This document shows positions 7,539 to 16,714 of a stretch of 64,000 nucleotides of DNA, one piece after another. The notes beneath the pieces are model-generated. The model had not been told where the DNA came from. It worked only from the letters and a program-made list of their open reading frames with translations, and made no database searches. Each line of letters begins with the position of its first letter. The first letter of the stretch is position 1. The translations under genes were made by a program, and so were the position numbers. The DNA is from Variovorax gracilis (GTDB taxonomy: Bacteria; Pseudomonadota; Gammaproteobacteria; Burkholderiales; Burkholderiaceae_C): the NCBI RefSeq assembly GCF_030317115.1, contig NZ_JASZYF010000022.1, positions 35,747 to 99,746 of the forward strand, in the 5' to 3' direction.

Positions 7539-9047
7539 CTAGAGTTGCCCCTGGCAGAGGTACTTGATGTGCATGAAGTCGTCCAGGCCATGCACCGATC
7601 CCTCGCGGCCATAGCCCGACTCCTTCACGCCGCCGAAGGGCGCCGCCTCGGCGGCCAGGGCGCCCTCGTTGATGCCGACGATGCCCGACTCGAGCGCCTC
7701 GGCCACGCGCCAGATGCGGCGCATGTCGGTCGAATAGAAGTACGCCGCGAGCCCGAAGGGCGTGTCGTTGGCGGCGGCGATCACCTCGACCTCGCTGTCG
7801 AACCGCGTGACCGCCACCACCGGTCCGAAGGTCTCTTCGCAACTGCATTCCATGGAAGCGTCGGCATTCACCAGCACCGTCGGCGCAAAATAGTTGGGAC
7901 CGTCGCAGCGCGCGGAGCGCACGCGCTCGCCACCGATCACGATGCGCGCGCCCCTGGCCACGGCGTCGCGCACATGGCGCTCGATCTTCTCGACCGCGCG
8001 CGCGTTGATCATCGGGCCGATCTGCGAATCGGCCTCGGTGGCCGGCCCCACCTTCAATGCGCCGACCCGAGCGGCCAGCTTGTCGACGAATGCGTCGTGC
8101 ACCCGGGCCTGGACGAACACGCGGTTCGGGCACACGCAGGTCTGGCCGCCGTTGCGGAACTTGGCGGCCATCAGGCCTTCGACGGCAGCGTCGATGTCCG
8201 CGTCTTCGAACACGATGAAGGGCGCATTGCCACCGAGTTCGAGCGAAAGCTTCTTCAGCGTGTCGGCCGAGGCGCGTGCGAGGTGCTTGCCCACGGGCGT
8301 GGAGCCCGTGAAGCTGATCTTGCGAACGCGCGCGTCGGCCAGCCAGACATTCACCACCTCGGGCGTGCGTTCGCGCGAGGCGGTGACGATGTTGAGCACG
8401 CCCGCCGGCACGCCCGCCTCCTGCGCGAGCTTGACGAGCGCGAGCGAGGTGAGCGGTGTGTCTTCGGCCGGCTTGCACACCACGGTGCAGCCGGCCGCGA
8501 GCGCCGGGGCGATCTTGCGGGCGATCATGGCGGCCGGAAAGTTCCACGGCGTGATCGCCGCGACCACGCCCACGGGCTCCTTCAAGGCGAGCATGCGGCG
8601 GCCGCTCACCGGCGCGGGGATCACGTCGCCGTTGGCGCGGGTGGCCTCCTCGGCGAACCATTCGACGTAGCTGGCCGCATAGGCCACCTCGCCGCGCCCC
8701 TCGGCCAGCGGCTTGCCCTGCTCGCGCGAGACGAGGCGACCCAAGTCTTCCTGGTGTTCGAGCATGAGGTCGTTCCAGCGCTTGAGGATGTGCGCGCGCT
8801 GCTTGGCCGGCACCGCGCGCCAGGCGGGAAAGGCGGCATGCGCGGCATCGACCGCGGCGCTTGCGTCGGCGGCCGTGCCGTCGGGCACGCTCGCAAAGAT
8901 GCCGTCGGTGGCGGGGTCGGCCACGTCGAGGCGGCGGCCATCGCCAGCTGCGCGCCATTCGCCGCCGATGAGGTGGGCGCCAGGCATCAGGTCCTGGCGC
9001 TGGAGGGTCAGTGTCATGGTGGAAACGGTCTCGGTTGAACTCGCCAT
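7539..9047 (-). CDS. gabD: NAD(P)-dependent succinate-semialdehyde dehydrogenase
   Basis: A 502-residue aldehyde dehydrogenase. It shows the cofactor-site segment TPWNFPAAMIARKIAPALAA (about residues 165-184), the catalytic glutamate in LELGGNAPF (about residue 270), the catalytic cysteine in GGQTCVCPNR (about residue 303) and the C-terminal PFGGVKESGYGREGS. The NGGQTCVC version of the cysteine motif and the GVLNIVTA segment are typical of GabD-type enzymes that oxidise succinate or glutarate semialdehyde. It ends the long operon that begins with an ABC importer and a putative amine oxidase, consistent with a terminal oxidation of a C4-C5 semialdehyde to a TCA-cycle acid. An internal ATG at 9017 is an alternative start. 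Confidence 0.9.
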   Translation of the reverse strand: MASSTETVSTMTLTLQRQDLMPGAHLIGGEWRAAGDGRRLDVADPATDGIFASVPDGTAADASAAVDAAHAAFPAWRAVPAKQRAHILKRWNDLMLEHQEDLGRLVSREQGKPLAEGRGEVAYAASYVEWFAEEATRANGDVIPAPVSGRRMLALKEPVGVVAAITPWNFPAAMIARKIAPALAAGCTVVCKPAEDTPLTSLALVKLAQEAGVPAGVLNIVTASRERTPEVVNVWLADARVRKISFTGSTPVGKHLARASADTLKKLSLELGGNAPFIVFEDADIDAAVEGLMAAKFRNGGQTCVCPNRVFVQARVHDAFVDKLAARVGALKVGPATEADSQIGPMINARAVEKIERHVRDAVARGARIVIGGERVRSARCDGPNYFAPTVLVNADASMECSCEETFGPVVAVTRFDSEVEVIAAANDTPFGLAAYFYSTDMRRIWRVAEALESGIVGINEGALAAEAAPFGGVKESGYGREGSVHGLDDFMHIKYLCQGQL

Positions 9048-9054
9048 GAGGGCA

Positions 9055-10143
9055 TCAGGCCTCCGCGACGCGCTCGGCGATGGCGATGCCCAACTCGGTG
9101 GTGGACGCGGAGCCGCCGAGGTCGCGCGTGCGCGGGCCCTCGCGCAGCACCGCCTCGATTGCGCCGAGGATCGCGTCGTGGGCAGCGCGCCCGGCGCCCT
9201 GACCCTGGGTCAGAAAGTCCAGCATCAGCGCACCCGACCAGATCATGGCGATGGGGTTGGCGATGTTCTGCCCGTAGATGTCCGGGGCCGAGCCGTGCAC
9301 GGGCTCGAACAGCGACGGGAACTTGCGCTCGGGGTTGAGGTTGGCCGACGGCGCGAGTCCGATGGTGCCGGTGGTCGCGGGGCCGAGGTCCGAGAGGATG
9401 TCGCCAAACAGGTTGCTTGCCACCACCACGTCGAAGCGCGTGGGCTGCAGCACGAAGCGCGCCGACAGGATGTCGATGTGCTGCTTGTCGACCTTTACGC
9501 CCGGGTAGTCCCGACCGACCGCGTCGGCACGGCCATCCCACCAGGGCATGCTGATCGCGATGCCGTTGCTCTTGGTGGCCACCGTCAGGTGCTTGCGCTC
9601 GCGGGCGTTCGCGGTCTCGAACGCGTATTTCAGGACGCGGTCGGCGCCATGACGCGAGAAGACCGACTCCTGGATCACGATCTCGCGCTCGGTGCCTTCG
9701 TACATCACCCCGCCAAGCGCGGTGTACTCGCCCTCGGTGTTTTCGCGCACCACGAGATAGTCGATGTCGCCAGGCTGCCGACCCGCGAGCGGGCAGGGCA
9801 CGCCTTCGAACAGCCGCACCGGCCGCAGGTTGATGTACTGGTCGAACTCGCGTCGGAACTTCAGCAGCGATCCCCACAGCGACACGTGGTCTGGCACTGT
9901 CTGCGGCCAGCCGACGGCGCCGAAGTACAGCGCGTCGACGCCCTTCAGCTGCTCCTTCCAGTCGTCCGGCATCATCTGGCCGTGCGCGGCGTAGTAGTCG
10001 CAGCTGGCCCAGTCGATGATGCGGCAGTCGAGCTCGAAGCCGAAGCGCGCCGCGGCGGCCTGCACCACGCGAAGGCCCTCGGGCATCACTTCCTTGCCGA
10101 TGCCGTCGCCGGCGATCAGTGCGATTCGGAAGGTGGGTGTCAT
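9055..10143 (-). CDS. tartrate dehydrogenase / isopropylmalate dehydrogenase family enzyme
   Basis: A 362-residue member of the isocitrate/isopropylmalate dehydrogenase family. It has the N-terminal IALIAGDGIGKEVMPEG, the substrate loop SLLKFRREFDQYINLRPVR, VVRENTEGEY, the metal-binding SNLFGDILSDL and the nucleotide-site FEPVHGSAPDIYG. The LWGSLLKFRR and DWASCDYYAAHG segments place it with tartrate dehydrogenase/D-malate decarboxylase enzymes rather than LeuB. It would oxidise and decarboxylate tartrate, malate or a similar 2-hydroxyacid with NAD. The ATG at 10143 is chosen because AGGA lies eight bases upstream; an ATG at 10158 overlaps the ATPase stop (ATGA) and is a real alternative. It lies between the transporter genes and gabD. 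Confidence 0.9.
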   Translation of the reverse strand: MTPTFRIALIAGDGIGKEVMPEGLRVVQAAAARFGFELDCRIIDWASCDYYAAHGQMMPDDWKEQLKGVDALYFGAVGWPQTVPDHVSLWGSLLKFRREFDQYINLRPVRLFEGVPCPLAGRQPGDIDYLVVRENTEGEYTALGGVMYEGTEREIVIQESVFSRHGADRVLKYAFETANARERKHLTVATKSNGIAISMPWWDGRADAVGRDYPGVKVDKQHIDILSARFVLQPTRFDVVVASNLFGDILSDLGPATTGTIGLAPSANLNPERKFPSLFEPVHGSAPDIYGQNIANPIAMIWSGALMLDFLTQGQGAGRAAHDAILGAIEAVLREGPRTRDLGGSASTTELGIAIAERVAEA

Positions 10144-10154
10144 TTCTGTTTTCC

Positions 10155-11783
10155 TCATGTCGCCGCCGCTGCCTTGCGGTCCATGTCGTCCAGCCAGCCT
10201 TGGCGCAGCTCGGGCACCGAACGGGCCAACAGTTCGTAGTAGGGGTGGTGCGGTCCGCGCTCGTAGTCGCAGCGTGCCACCTGCGCGAGCTTGCGGCCGT
10301 GCTGCATCACGACGATCTCATCGCACACCGCACGCACCGTGTGCAGGTCGTGGCTGATGAACAGGTAGGACACGCCGAGCTCGCGCCGCAGTTCGGCCAT
10401 CAGGTCGAGTACCGCCGCACCGACCACGGTGTCGAGCGCGGACGTCACTTCGTCGCAGAGGATCAGGTCGGGATCGGCCGCGAGCGCGCGTGCCAGGTTG
10501 ACGCGCTGCTTCTGCCCGCCCGAGAGGCCGCCCGGCAGGCGCCCGGCCACCGAGTGCGGCAGTTTCACGAGATCCAGCAGTTCGCGGATGCGGCGTTTGA
10601 GCGGCTCGCCGTGCAGCCCCTTGTAGAACTCGAGCGGGCGCGCCAGGATGCGCTCGATGGTTTGCGAGGGATTGAGGGCGGTGTCGGCCATCTGGAACAC
10701 GATCTGGATGCGACGCAGCTCGTCCCGGTCGCGCTGTTGCAGCGTCGGCTTGAGTTCGCGGCCGCGGAACAGCACGCTGCCGTGGCTGGGCTTGATCAGG
10801 CCGGCCACGGCCCGCGCCAGCGTGGTCTTGCCCGAGCCCGATTCGCCGATCACGCCGATGGCCTGGCCGCGGTGGAGCTTCAGGTCAATGTCCTGGAGGA
10901 TCGGCTTGGCCGGACGCCCCTGCGCATCCACAGGCCCGTAGCCGGCCGAGAGCTGTTGCACATGGAGCAGCAGCTCGGGGTCGTCGTTCGCAGCCTTGCC
11001 CGATTCGTGCGCCACCGGTCGGGCGGCGGCCAGCAGGCTCTTGGTGTACTCGTCGGCCGGCCCGGCGAGGATGGCGCCGGTCGCGTTCAGCTCGCGCATG
11101 CGGCCGTTGCGCAGCACCAGGATGTGGTCCGCCATCTGCGCCACCACGGCCAGGTCGTGGCTCACGTACACCGCAGTGGCGCGACGCTCGCGCACCACGC
11201 GGCGGAAGGCGCGCAGCACCTCGATCTGCGTGGTCACGTCGAGCGCAGTGGTCGGCTCGTCCAAGATCACGAGCTCGGGGTCGCCGATCAGCGCCATGGC
11301 CGCCATCAACCGCTGCAGCTGCCCCCCGGAGACCTGGTGCGGATAGCGTGCGCCGATGGTTTCCGGGTCGGGCAGCGCCAGCTCGCGAAACAGCTGCACG
11401 GCTTTCGCCTCGGCCTCGGCACGCTTGCACAGCCCGTGGATGACTGTCGGCTCGACCACCTGGTCCATGATCGTGCGCGAGGGGTTGAAGGAGGCGGCTG
11501 CGCTCTGCGCGATGTAGGCGACCGTGCGGCCACGCAAAGCGCGCTGCTGCGCCGCATCCAGCGCCAGCACGTCGGTGCCGCCGATCTGCACCCGGCCCGC
11601 CGAGATGCGGCAACCGTGGCGCGCATAGCCCATCAGCGCCAGCGCGGTGGTGGTCTTGCCGGAACCCGACTCGCCGATCAGCGCCAGCACCTCGCCGGGT
11701 TGCACGGAAAAGTTCAGGCTGTCGACCAGCGTGTTCGCGCCGGCGCAGATGCTGAGGCCCTGGACAGTGAGTGGTGCGCCCAT
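10155..11783 (-). CDS. fused dipeptide/oligopeptide-type ABC transporter ATP-binding protein (two ATPase domains)
   Basis: 542 residues made of two complete ABC ATPases in tandem. The first has Walker A GESGSGKTT (about residue 37), signature VSGGQLQRL and Walker B ELVILDEPTTALD. The second has GESGSGKTT (about residue 316), signature LSGGQKQRVNLARAL and LILCDEVTSALD. The halves correspond to separate DppD and DppF subunits; the fused form is common in peptide, opine and glutathione-type importers. It energises uptake with the two permeases encoded just upstream. The start overlaps the preceding permease stop, and the stop overlaps an alternative start of the next gene, so the operon is tightly packed. 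Confidence 0.95.
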   Translation of the reverse strand: MGAPLTVQGLSICAGANTLVDSLNFSVQPGEVLALIGESGSGKTTTALALMGYARHGCRISAGRVQIGGTDVLALDAAQQRALRGRTVAYIAQSAAASFNPSRTIMDQVVEPTVIHGLCKRAEAEAKAVQLFRELALPDPETIGARYPHQVSGGQLQRLMAAMALIGDPELVILDEPTTALDVTTQIEVLRAFRRVVRERRATAVYVSHDLAVVAQMADHILVLRNGRMRELNATGAILAGPADEYTKSLLAAARPVAHESGKAANDDPELLLHVQQLSAGYGPVDAQGRPAKPILQDIDLKLHRGQAIGVIGESGSGKTTLARAVAGLIKPSHGSVLFRGRELKPTLQQRDRDELRRIQIVFQMADTALNPSQTIERILARPLEFYKGLHGEPLKRRIRELLDLVKLPHSVAGRLPGGLSGGQKQRVNLARALAADPDLILCDEVTSALDTVVGAAVLDLMAELRRELGVSYLFISHDLHTVRAVCDEIVVMQHGRKLAQVARCDYERGPHHPYYELLARSVPELRQGWLDDMDRKAAAAT

Positions 11784-12688
11784 CAGCGTGCTCCTCTTTC
11801 GCGGGCGGTGCGGCCCGGCAGGTTGTCGATGACGAGGTTGACCGCGATGGTGAGGCTCGCGATGGCCATTGCCGGCACGATCACCGAGGCGCCGCCCATG
11901 GCCAGCGCGCCGATGTTCTCGCGCACCAGCGAACCCCAGTCGGCCGCTGGCGGCTGGATGCCCAGGCCCAGGAAGCTCAGGCTCGCCAGCAGCAGCACGA
12001 CATAGACGAAGCGCAGGCCCAGGTCGGCCAGCATCGGCCCCACGATGTTGGGCAGGATCTCGCGCAGCATGACGTAGAGCGTGCCTTCGCCGCGCGCGCG
12101 CGCCACGGTCACGTAGTCGAGCGCATTGATGTTGACAGCCAGTGAGCGCGCGATGCGGTAGGCGCCCGGCACATAGATGATGGCGGCGGTGCCCACCAGC
12201 ATGGGCACCGAGGAGCCGAAGCCCGCCACCATGATGAGCGCGAACATCTTGCTCGGGATGGCGGTCAGCGTGTCCAGGCCGCGGCTCAGCACCGCGTCGA
12301 TCCAGCGGCCGCTGGCGGCGGCCAGCAGTGCCAGCGTGGTGCCGATGCCGCTGGCCAGCAGCGTGGCGAGGAGCGCGACGCCGACCGTGTAGCGTGCGCC
12401 CTCGATGACGCGCGCCAGCATGTCGCGCCCAAGGTAGTCGGTGCCCAGCCAGTGCGCCGCGCTGACGGGCGCGAAGACGTTGTTGCCGCCCATGGCGCCC
12501 GATGTGTGCGAGACGAGCCAGGGGCCGAGCAGTGCCGCGAGCAGCCAGAACAGCAGCACCGCGAGGCCGAGCAGGCCGGACGGGCCGAAGCCGGCGAGCC
12601 AGCGCAGCGGGCCGCGCTCCCGCTCGGGTAGCGAGGCCGAGACGGGGGGCGTCGCGCTCACGCCCGAGGTAGAGGTAGATGATTCCAT
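11783..12688 (-). CDS. ABC transporter permease, DppC-like
   Basis: A 301-residue inner-membrane permease. The N-terminal part has a hydrophobic helix (GLLGLAVLLFWLLAALLGPWLV), and the core has the conserved LGTDYLGRDMLARVIEGARY segment of DppC/OppC proteins. The cytoplasmic coupling loop for the ATPase is visible as VTVARARGEGTLYVMLREILPNI. The C-terminal helices and GLGIQPPAADWGSLVRENI segment are also standard for the family. It forms the transport channel with the DppB-like protein encoded 15 bp upstream. The substrate class is peptides, opines or related nitrogen compounds. Confidence 0.93.
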   Translation of the reverse strand: MESSTSTSGVSATPPVSASLPERERGPLRWLAGFGPSGLLGLAVLLFWLLAALLGPWLVSHTSGAMGGNNVFAPVSAAHWLGTDYLGRDMLARVIEGARYTVGVALLATLLASGIGTTLALLAAASGRWIDAVLSRGLDTLTAIPSKMFALIMVAGFGSSVPMLVGTAAIIYVPGAYRIARSLAVNINALDYVTVARARGEGTLYVMLREILPNIVGPMLADLGLRFVYVVLLLASLSFLGLGIQPPAADWGSLVRENIGALAMGGASVIVPAMAIASLTIAVNLVIDNLPGRTARERGAR

Positions 12689-12703
12689 TTGGCTGCCTCT
12701 TGT

Positions 12704-13660
12704 TCAGCGGTGACGCAGCCGCGGGTTGGCGACGATGCCGCAGATGTCGGCCGTCGTCACCAGGATCAGGTAGGCGCAGCAGAAGATCATGGCGCAGGTC
12801 TGCACCAGCGGCATGTCACGCTGCGAGACGCCGTCGACCATCAGCTTGGCGATACCCGGATAGTTGAAGATGGTCTCGACAATGATCACGCCGCCGAGCA
12901 GGTACGACAGGCTCAGCGCCACGGCATTGGCGATCGGGCCCACCGCATTGGGCAGCGCGTGCGCCAGCACCATGCGCATTGGCGAGGCGCCCTTGAGCCG
13001 CACCATCTCGATGTAGGGCGCTTCGAGCTGGTCGATCACCGCGGCGCGCGTCATGCGCATCATCTGCGCGACGATCACGCAGCACAGCACGAGGACCGGC
13101 ATCGCGAAGGCGCGCAGCAGCTGGCCCAGCGACTCGATGTCATTGACGAAAGAAAGCGCCGGCAGCCAGCGCAGCTTGACCGCGAACACCAGCACCGCCA
13201 GCGTCGCGACCAGGAACTCCGGCACCGAGACCACCGCCACGGCCGAGGTCGAGGCCGCGCGATCGAACCAGGAGCCGCGCCACACCGCCGAGGCGATGCC
13301 GAGCGCCAGCGCGATGGGCACGGAGAACAGCGCCGTCACCGCCGCAAGCAGCAGCGAGTTGGGCAGGCGGCTGGCGACCAGCTCAGCCACCGGCATCTGC
13401 GTCGTGGCCGAGCGGCCGAGGTCGCCCTTCGCCATGCCCAGCAGCCAGTTGAGGTAGCGCTCGGGCGCAGGCACGTCCAGGCCCATCTGCGCGCGCAGCG
13501 CGGCAAGGGCCTCGGGCGTGGCGTCCTGGCCGAGCTGCTCCTGCGCGGCATCGCCGGGCAGCACTGCGGTGATCGAGAAGACGATCACCGACACCGCCAG
13601 CAGCGACAGCAGCGCCAGCGCGATCCGCTGGCCGAGGAGCTTGAGGATCACGAGGTTCAT
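12704..13660 (-). CDS. ABC transporter permease, DppB-like
   Basis: A 318-residue permease of the DppB/OppB type. It begins with a membrane helix (QRIALALLSLLAVSVIVFSITAVL) followed by the characteristic external LPGDAAQEQLGQDATPEALAALRAQMGLD segment. Further helices follow, and the coupling loop is MVRLKGASPMRMVLAHALPNAVGP. It is the first permease after the substrate-binding protein gene in this importer operon, with 34 bp between them. It pairs with the DppC-like permease and the fused ATPase. Confidence 0.93.
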   Translation of the reverse strand: MNLVILKLLGQRIALALLSLLAVSVIVFSITAVLPGDAAQEQLGQDATPEALAALRAQMGLDVPAPERYLNWLLGMAKGDLGRSATTQMPVAELVASRLPNSLLLAAVTALFSVPIALALGIASAVWRGSWFDRAASTSAVAVVSVPEFLVATLAVLVFAVKLRWLPALSFVNDIESLGQLLRAFAMPVLVLCCVIVAQMMRMTRAAVIDQLEAPYIEMVRLKGASPMRMVLAHALPNAVGPIANAVALSLSYLLGGVIIVETIFNYPGIAKLMVDGVSQRDMPLVQTCAMIFCCAYLILVTTADICGIVANPRLRHR

Positions 13661-13694
13661 GGAAGGTCTTCCAATGCGGTCCGGCGCGCGCGGC

Positions 13695-15317
13695 TCAGGC
13701 TTCGAGCCACACGTTCTCGGCGAACGCGTAGCCCATCAGGCCGCCGAGCGGAACTGGCGACAGCCCCTTGAGCTTGGACGTGTGGCCGTCGATGCTCGCA
13801 AGGAACAGCGGGATGCCGATGCCGGCATCCTGGTGGATCATCGTCTGCATGTCGGCGTACATCTGCTTGCGCTTGGCCAGGTCGGTTTCGGCGCGCGAGG
13901 CCAGCAGCAACTGGTCGAACTTCTCGTTCTTCCAGCGTGACTCGTTCCAGGCCGCGCCCGACTGGAAGAACTGCGTCAGCAGCACGTCGGCGCTCGGGCG
14001 CGGATTCACGTTGCCGAAGCCGACCGGGCTGTTGAGCCAATGGTTCGACCAGTAGCCATCGGCCGGCATGCGCTTGATGTCCAGCTCGAGGCCGGCGCGC
14101 TGCGCGGTCTGCTGCAGCATGAGCGCGATCTCCACCGAGTACAGGGCCGCCGGCGAGGCCACCACGGGCACCTTGCCGGTGATGCCGGATTTCTGCAGGT
14201 GGAACTTGGCCTTGTCGAGGTCGAAGGGCCTCTGGGGCAGGCCCGCGAAATAGAAGCGGTTGGTCGGATCGATCGGCTGGTCGTTGGCGACCACCGCATA
14301 GTCGAGCGCGATGGTCTTCTTCATCTGCTCGCGGTCGAACAGGTACTTCATCGCGAGGGCGAAGTCCGGGTTGGCGCCGGGACCCATGTCCTTGCGCATC
14401 ACCAGGTCGGAATACTGGCCCGACTGCGTGGCGAAGATCGCATAGCCGGGCGTGCCCTTCACGCGCTCGACCGAGCGTGGATTGACCGAGCCCACCAGAT
14501 CCATGCCCCCGGACAGCAGCGCATTGACGCGCGCGCTCTCGTCGCCGATGCCCACGAACTCGATCTCGTCGAGGTAGGGCTTGCCGGGCTTCCAGTAGGC
14601 GTCATTGCGCACCACCAGCGAGCGCACGCCGGGCTTGAATTCCTTGAGCTTGTAGGGGCCGGTGCCGATGCCGGCGTTGAAGTCGGTGGTGCCTTCCTTG
14701 ACGATGTGGAAGTGGAAGGTGCCCAGGATCACCGGCAGATCGGCATTCGGTGCGCTGAGCACGAAGGTCACCTCGTTGGGGCCGGTGGCCTTGGCGCTGT
14801 CGATCTGATCGGCCAGCACCTTGGCCTTGGAGGCGGTGGCCGGGTCCTTGTGGCGCATCACGGAGTACACGACGTCGGCCGGCGACAGCGCCTTGCCGTC
14901 ATGGAACACCACGCCCTTTCGCAGTGTGAAGACCCAGGTCTTCGCATCCTTGGTGGTGAACGAATCGGCCAGCGAGGGCTGCGGCGTCAGGCTGCCGTCC
15001 AGCGAAGTGAGGCCGTTGTAGATCATGTTGCAGCGCGAGTAGTCGGTCTGGTTCGACTGCTTGGCCGGATCGAGCGTGTCGGTCGCGGCGGCGGTCGCGC
15101 CCGCGACCCGGATGCGGCCGCCGCGTCGTGGCGTCTGCGCATGGGCGGTGACCGCCATGCCCGCGAGGCCTCCGGCAAGGGTGGCCTGCATGCCGCCGGC
15201 CATCAGCATCGTCAGGATGTCGCGCCGCGTGGCGCCGCGCTTGAGCGACTCCATCACGCGAAGGCTTTCGCCGGGACCGACGAGGCTTTCGAACCTCTTG
15301 TTGCTGCTGTCGCTCAT
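13695..15317 (-). CDS. ABC transporter substrate-binding protein, family 5 (peptide/opine type)
   Basis: A 540-residue solute receptor of the SBP_bac_5 family. The N-terminal region has a twin-arginine-like signal (TRRDILTMLMAGG, about residues 30-42) and a hydrophobic run ending in TAHAQ, so export by Tat is plausible. The mature part has the family segments LDPAKQSNQTDYSRCNMIYNGL and TWVFTLRKGVVFHDGKALSPADVVYS. The ATG at 15317 was chosen because it precedes this signal; the frame extends upstream without protein-like sequence. It is the receptor for the DppB/DppC/fused-ATPase importer downstream. The ligand cannot be deduced, although the adjoining amine oxidase and aldehyde dehydrogenases suggest an amine or amino-acid derivative. 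Confidence 0.93.
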   Translation of the reverse strand: MSDSSNKRFESLVGPGESLRVMESLKRGATRRDILTMLMAGGMQATLAGGLAGMAVTAHAQTPRRGGRIRVAGATAAATDTLDPAKQSNQTDYSRCNMIYNGLTSLDGSLTPQPSLADSFTTKDAKTWVFTLRKGVVFHDGKALSPADVVYSVMRHKDPATASKAKVLADQIDSAKATGPNEVTFVLSAPNADLPVILGTFHFHIVKEGTTDFNAGIGTGPYKLKEFKPGVRSLVVRNDAYWKPGKPYLDEIEFVGIGDESARVNALLSGGMDLVGSVNPRSVERVKGTPGYAIFATQSGQYSDLVMRKDMGPGANPDFALAMKYLFDREQMKKTIALDYAVVANDQPIDPTNRFYFAGLPQRPFDLDKAKFHLQKSGITGKVPVVASPAALYSVEIALMLQQTAQRAGLELDIKRMPADGYWSNHWLNSPVGFGNVNPRPSADVLLTQFFQSGAAWNESRWKNEKFDQLLLASRAETDLAKRKQMYADMQTMIHQDAGIGIPLFLASIDGHTSKLKGLSPVPLGGLMGYAFAENVWLEA

Positions 15318-15390
15318 GGTGGGGTACTCCTTGTGGGTCGGTGGCAAAGGTTCAGGTACACGAAACGAAGACGCGGGCTCCAGGGGACGG

Positions 15391-16683
15391 TCAGGCCATC
15401 CTGTCCTTGAGCGTGTAGTACAGGCCCACCGCCGGCAGGAACCAGGGCGGACCGAAGTGACCGGGGATGGCGGGCCAGTCGCGGCCTCGCCAGGGGTTGG
15501 CACTCGCATCGCCGCCCATCACGGCGGCCATGCACTCGCCCATGTGGACCGACATCTGCGTACCGTGGCCGCTGTAGCCCATCGCGTAATACAGGCCCTC
15601 GCGCTCGCCGGCGTGGGGCAGGCGGTCCTGCGTCATGTCGACCAGGCCGCCCCAGCAGTAGTCGAGTCGTACGTCGCGCAGTTGCGGGAAGGTCTCGGCC
15701 AGGCCGGCGCGCAGGATCTCGCCGCTCGCGGCATCCATCTGCGGGCTGGAGACCGCGAAGCGCGCGCGCCCGCCGAACACCAGCCGGTGGTCGGCAGTGA
15801 GACGGAAGTAGTGGTGGATGTTGGCCACCGTCACGTAGGTGCGCCGGGCCGCGAGCAGGGCGTTCGCGCGTTCCGCGCCGAGCGGCTCGGTGACCACGAT
15901 GAAGCTGCCGATCGGCACGATGCGCCGGCGCAGCCAGCCGAAGCTGCCGTAGCCGCCATGGCGTGTCGCACCTGTGGCCAACAGCACCTGTTGCGCGGTG
16001 ACGGTGCCGCGTTCGGTGTGCAGCCTGTGCGCGTGGCCCTGGCCCAGGCGCTCCATGCGGCGCACGCCGGTGCCGGTGTGGACCTGCGCGCCGTTGCGCT
16101 GCCCCGCTGCCGCCAGGCCCTGGGCGAAGCGGCCCATGTGCATCTGGCCGCTGCGCTTGTAGAGCAGGCCGCCATGGAAGCGGTCGCTCTGAACTTCGGC
16201 GCGCACGCGTGCCGCGTCGAGGATCTCGACGTCGGTGTCCACGCCATCGTCGACCAGGCGCTGCGCACTGCGTTCGAGCGTGGCCATCTGGTTCGCCCGC
16301 GTGGCGAGCTTGAGCTTGCCGTGGCGCAGGAAGTCGCAGTCGATGGCTTCGTCACGCACCAGCCGCGCCACCGTGTCCACCGCGTCGTCGTAGGCGCGAT
16401 ACCAGGCCCGCGCCCGCTCGACGCCGACCTTGGCGGCAACGTCGGCATAGTCGACCGCGAGCCCGTTGTTGACGTGCCCGCCATTGCGGCCCGAGGCCTC
16501 GGCCGCCACGCGCTCGCCAGCTTCGAGCACGACGACACGGGCGCCGCGCCGGGCCAGCGCCAGGGCCGCCGACAGGCCGGTGAAGCCGCCGCCCACGATC
16601 GCGACGTCGACCTGCGCCGGCAGATCGTGCCGCTCGGGGACGAACGCGGGTGCCGAATCGGTCCAATAGGAGTCGAGCTTCAT
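15391..16683 (-). CDS. FAD-dependent amine oxidase-like oxidoreductase (DAO/PuuB type)
   Basis: A 430-residue flavoprotein of the D-amino-acid oxidase superfamily. The dinucleotide motif VAIVGGGFTGLSAALALARRG is at about residues 26-46 and the VLEAGERVAAEASGRNGG segment follows, where SGRNGG matches the flavin-contact motif of gamma-glutamylputrescine oxidase (PuuB). The start ATG at 16683 immediately precedes MKLDSYW; a longer frame exists but reads over the neighbouring gene. Such enzymes oxidise a primary or secondary amine to an aldehyde or ketone and ammonia. Its place between an importer and aldehyde dehydrogenases fits import, amine oxidation, then aldehyde oxidation. Confidence 0.88.
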   Translation of the reverse strand: MKLDSYWTDSAPAFVPERHDLPAQVDVAIVGGGFTGLSAALALARRGARVVVLEAGERVAAEASGRNGGHVNNGLAVDYADVAAKVGVERARAWYRAYDDAVDTVARLVRDEAIDCDFLRHGKLKLATRANQMATLERSAQRLVDDGVDTDVEILDAARVRAEVQSDRFHGGLLYKRSGQMHMGRFAQGLAAAGQRNGAQVHTGTGVRRMERLGQGHAHRLHTERGTVTAQQVLLATGATRHGGYGSFGWLRRRIVPIGSFIVVTEPLGAERANALLAARRTYVTVANIHHYFRLTADHRLVFGGRARFAVSSPQMDAASGEILRAGLAETFPQLRDVRLDYCWGGLVDMTQDRLPHAGEREGLYYAMGYSGHGTQMSVHMGECMAAVMGGDASANPWRGRDWPAIPGHFGPPWFLPAVGLYYTLKDRMA

Positions 16684-16714
16684 GGCGTCGGGCGGGCGGG
16701 TCGAGTGAAGGAAA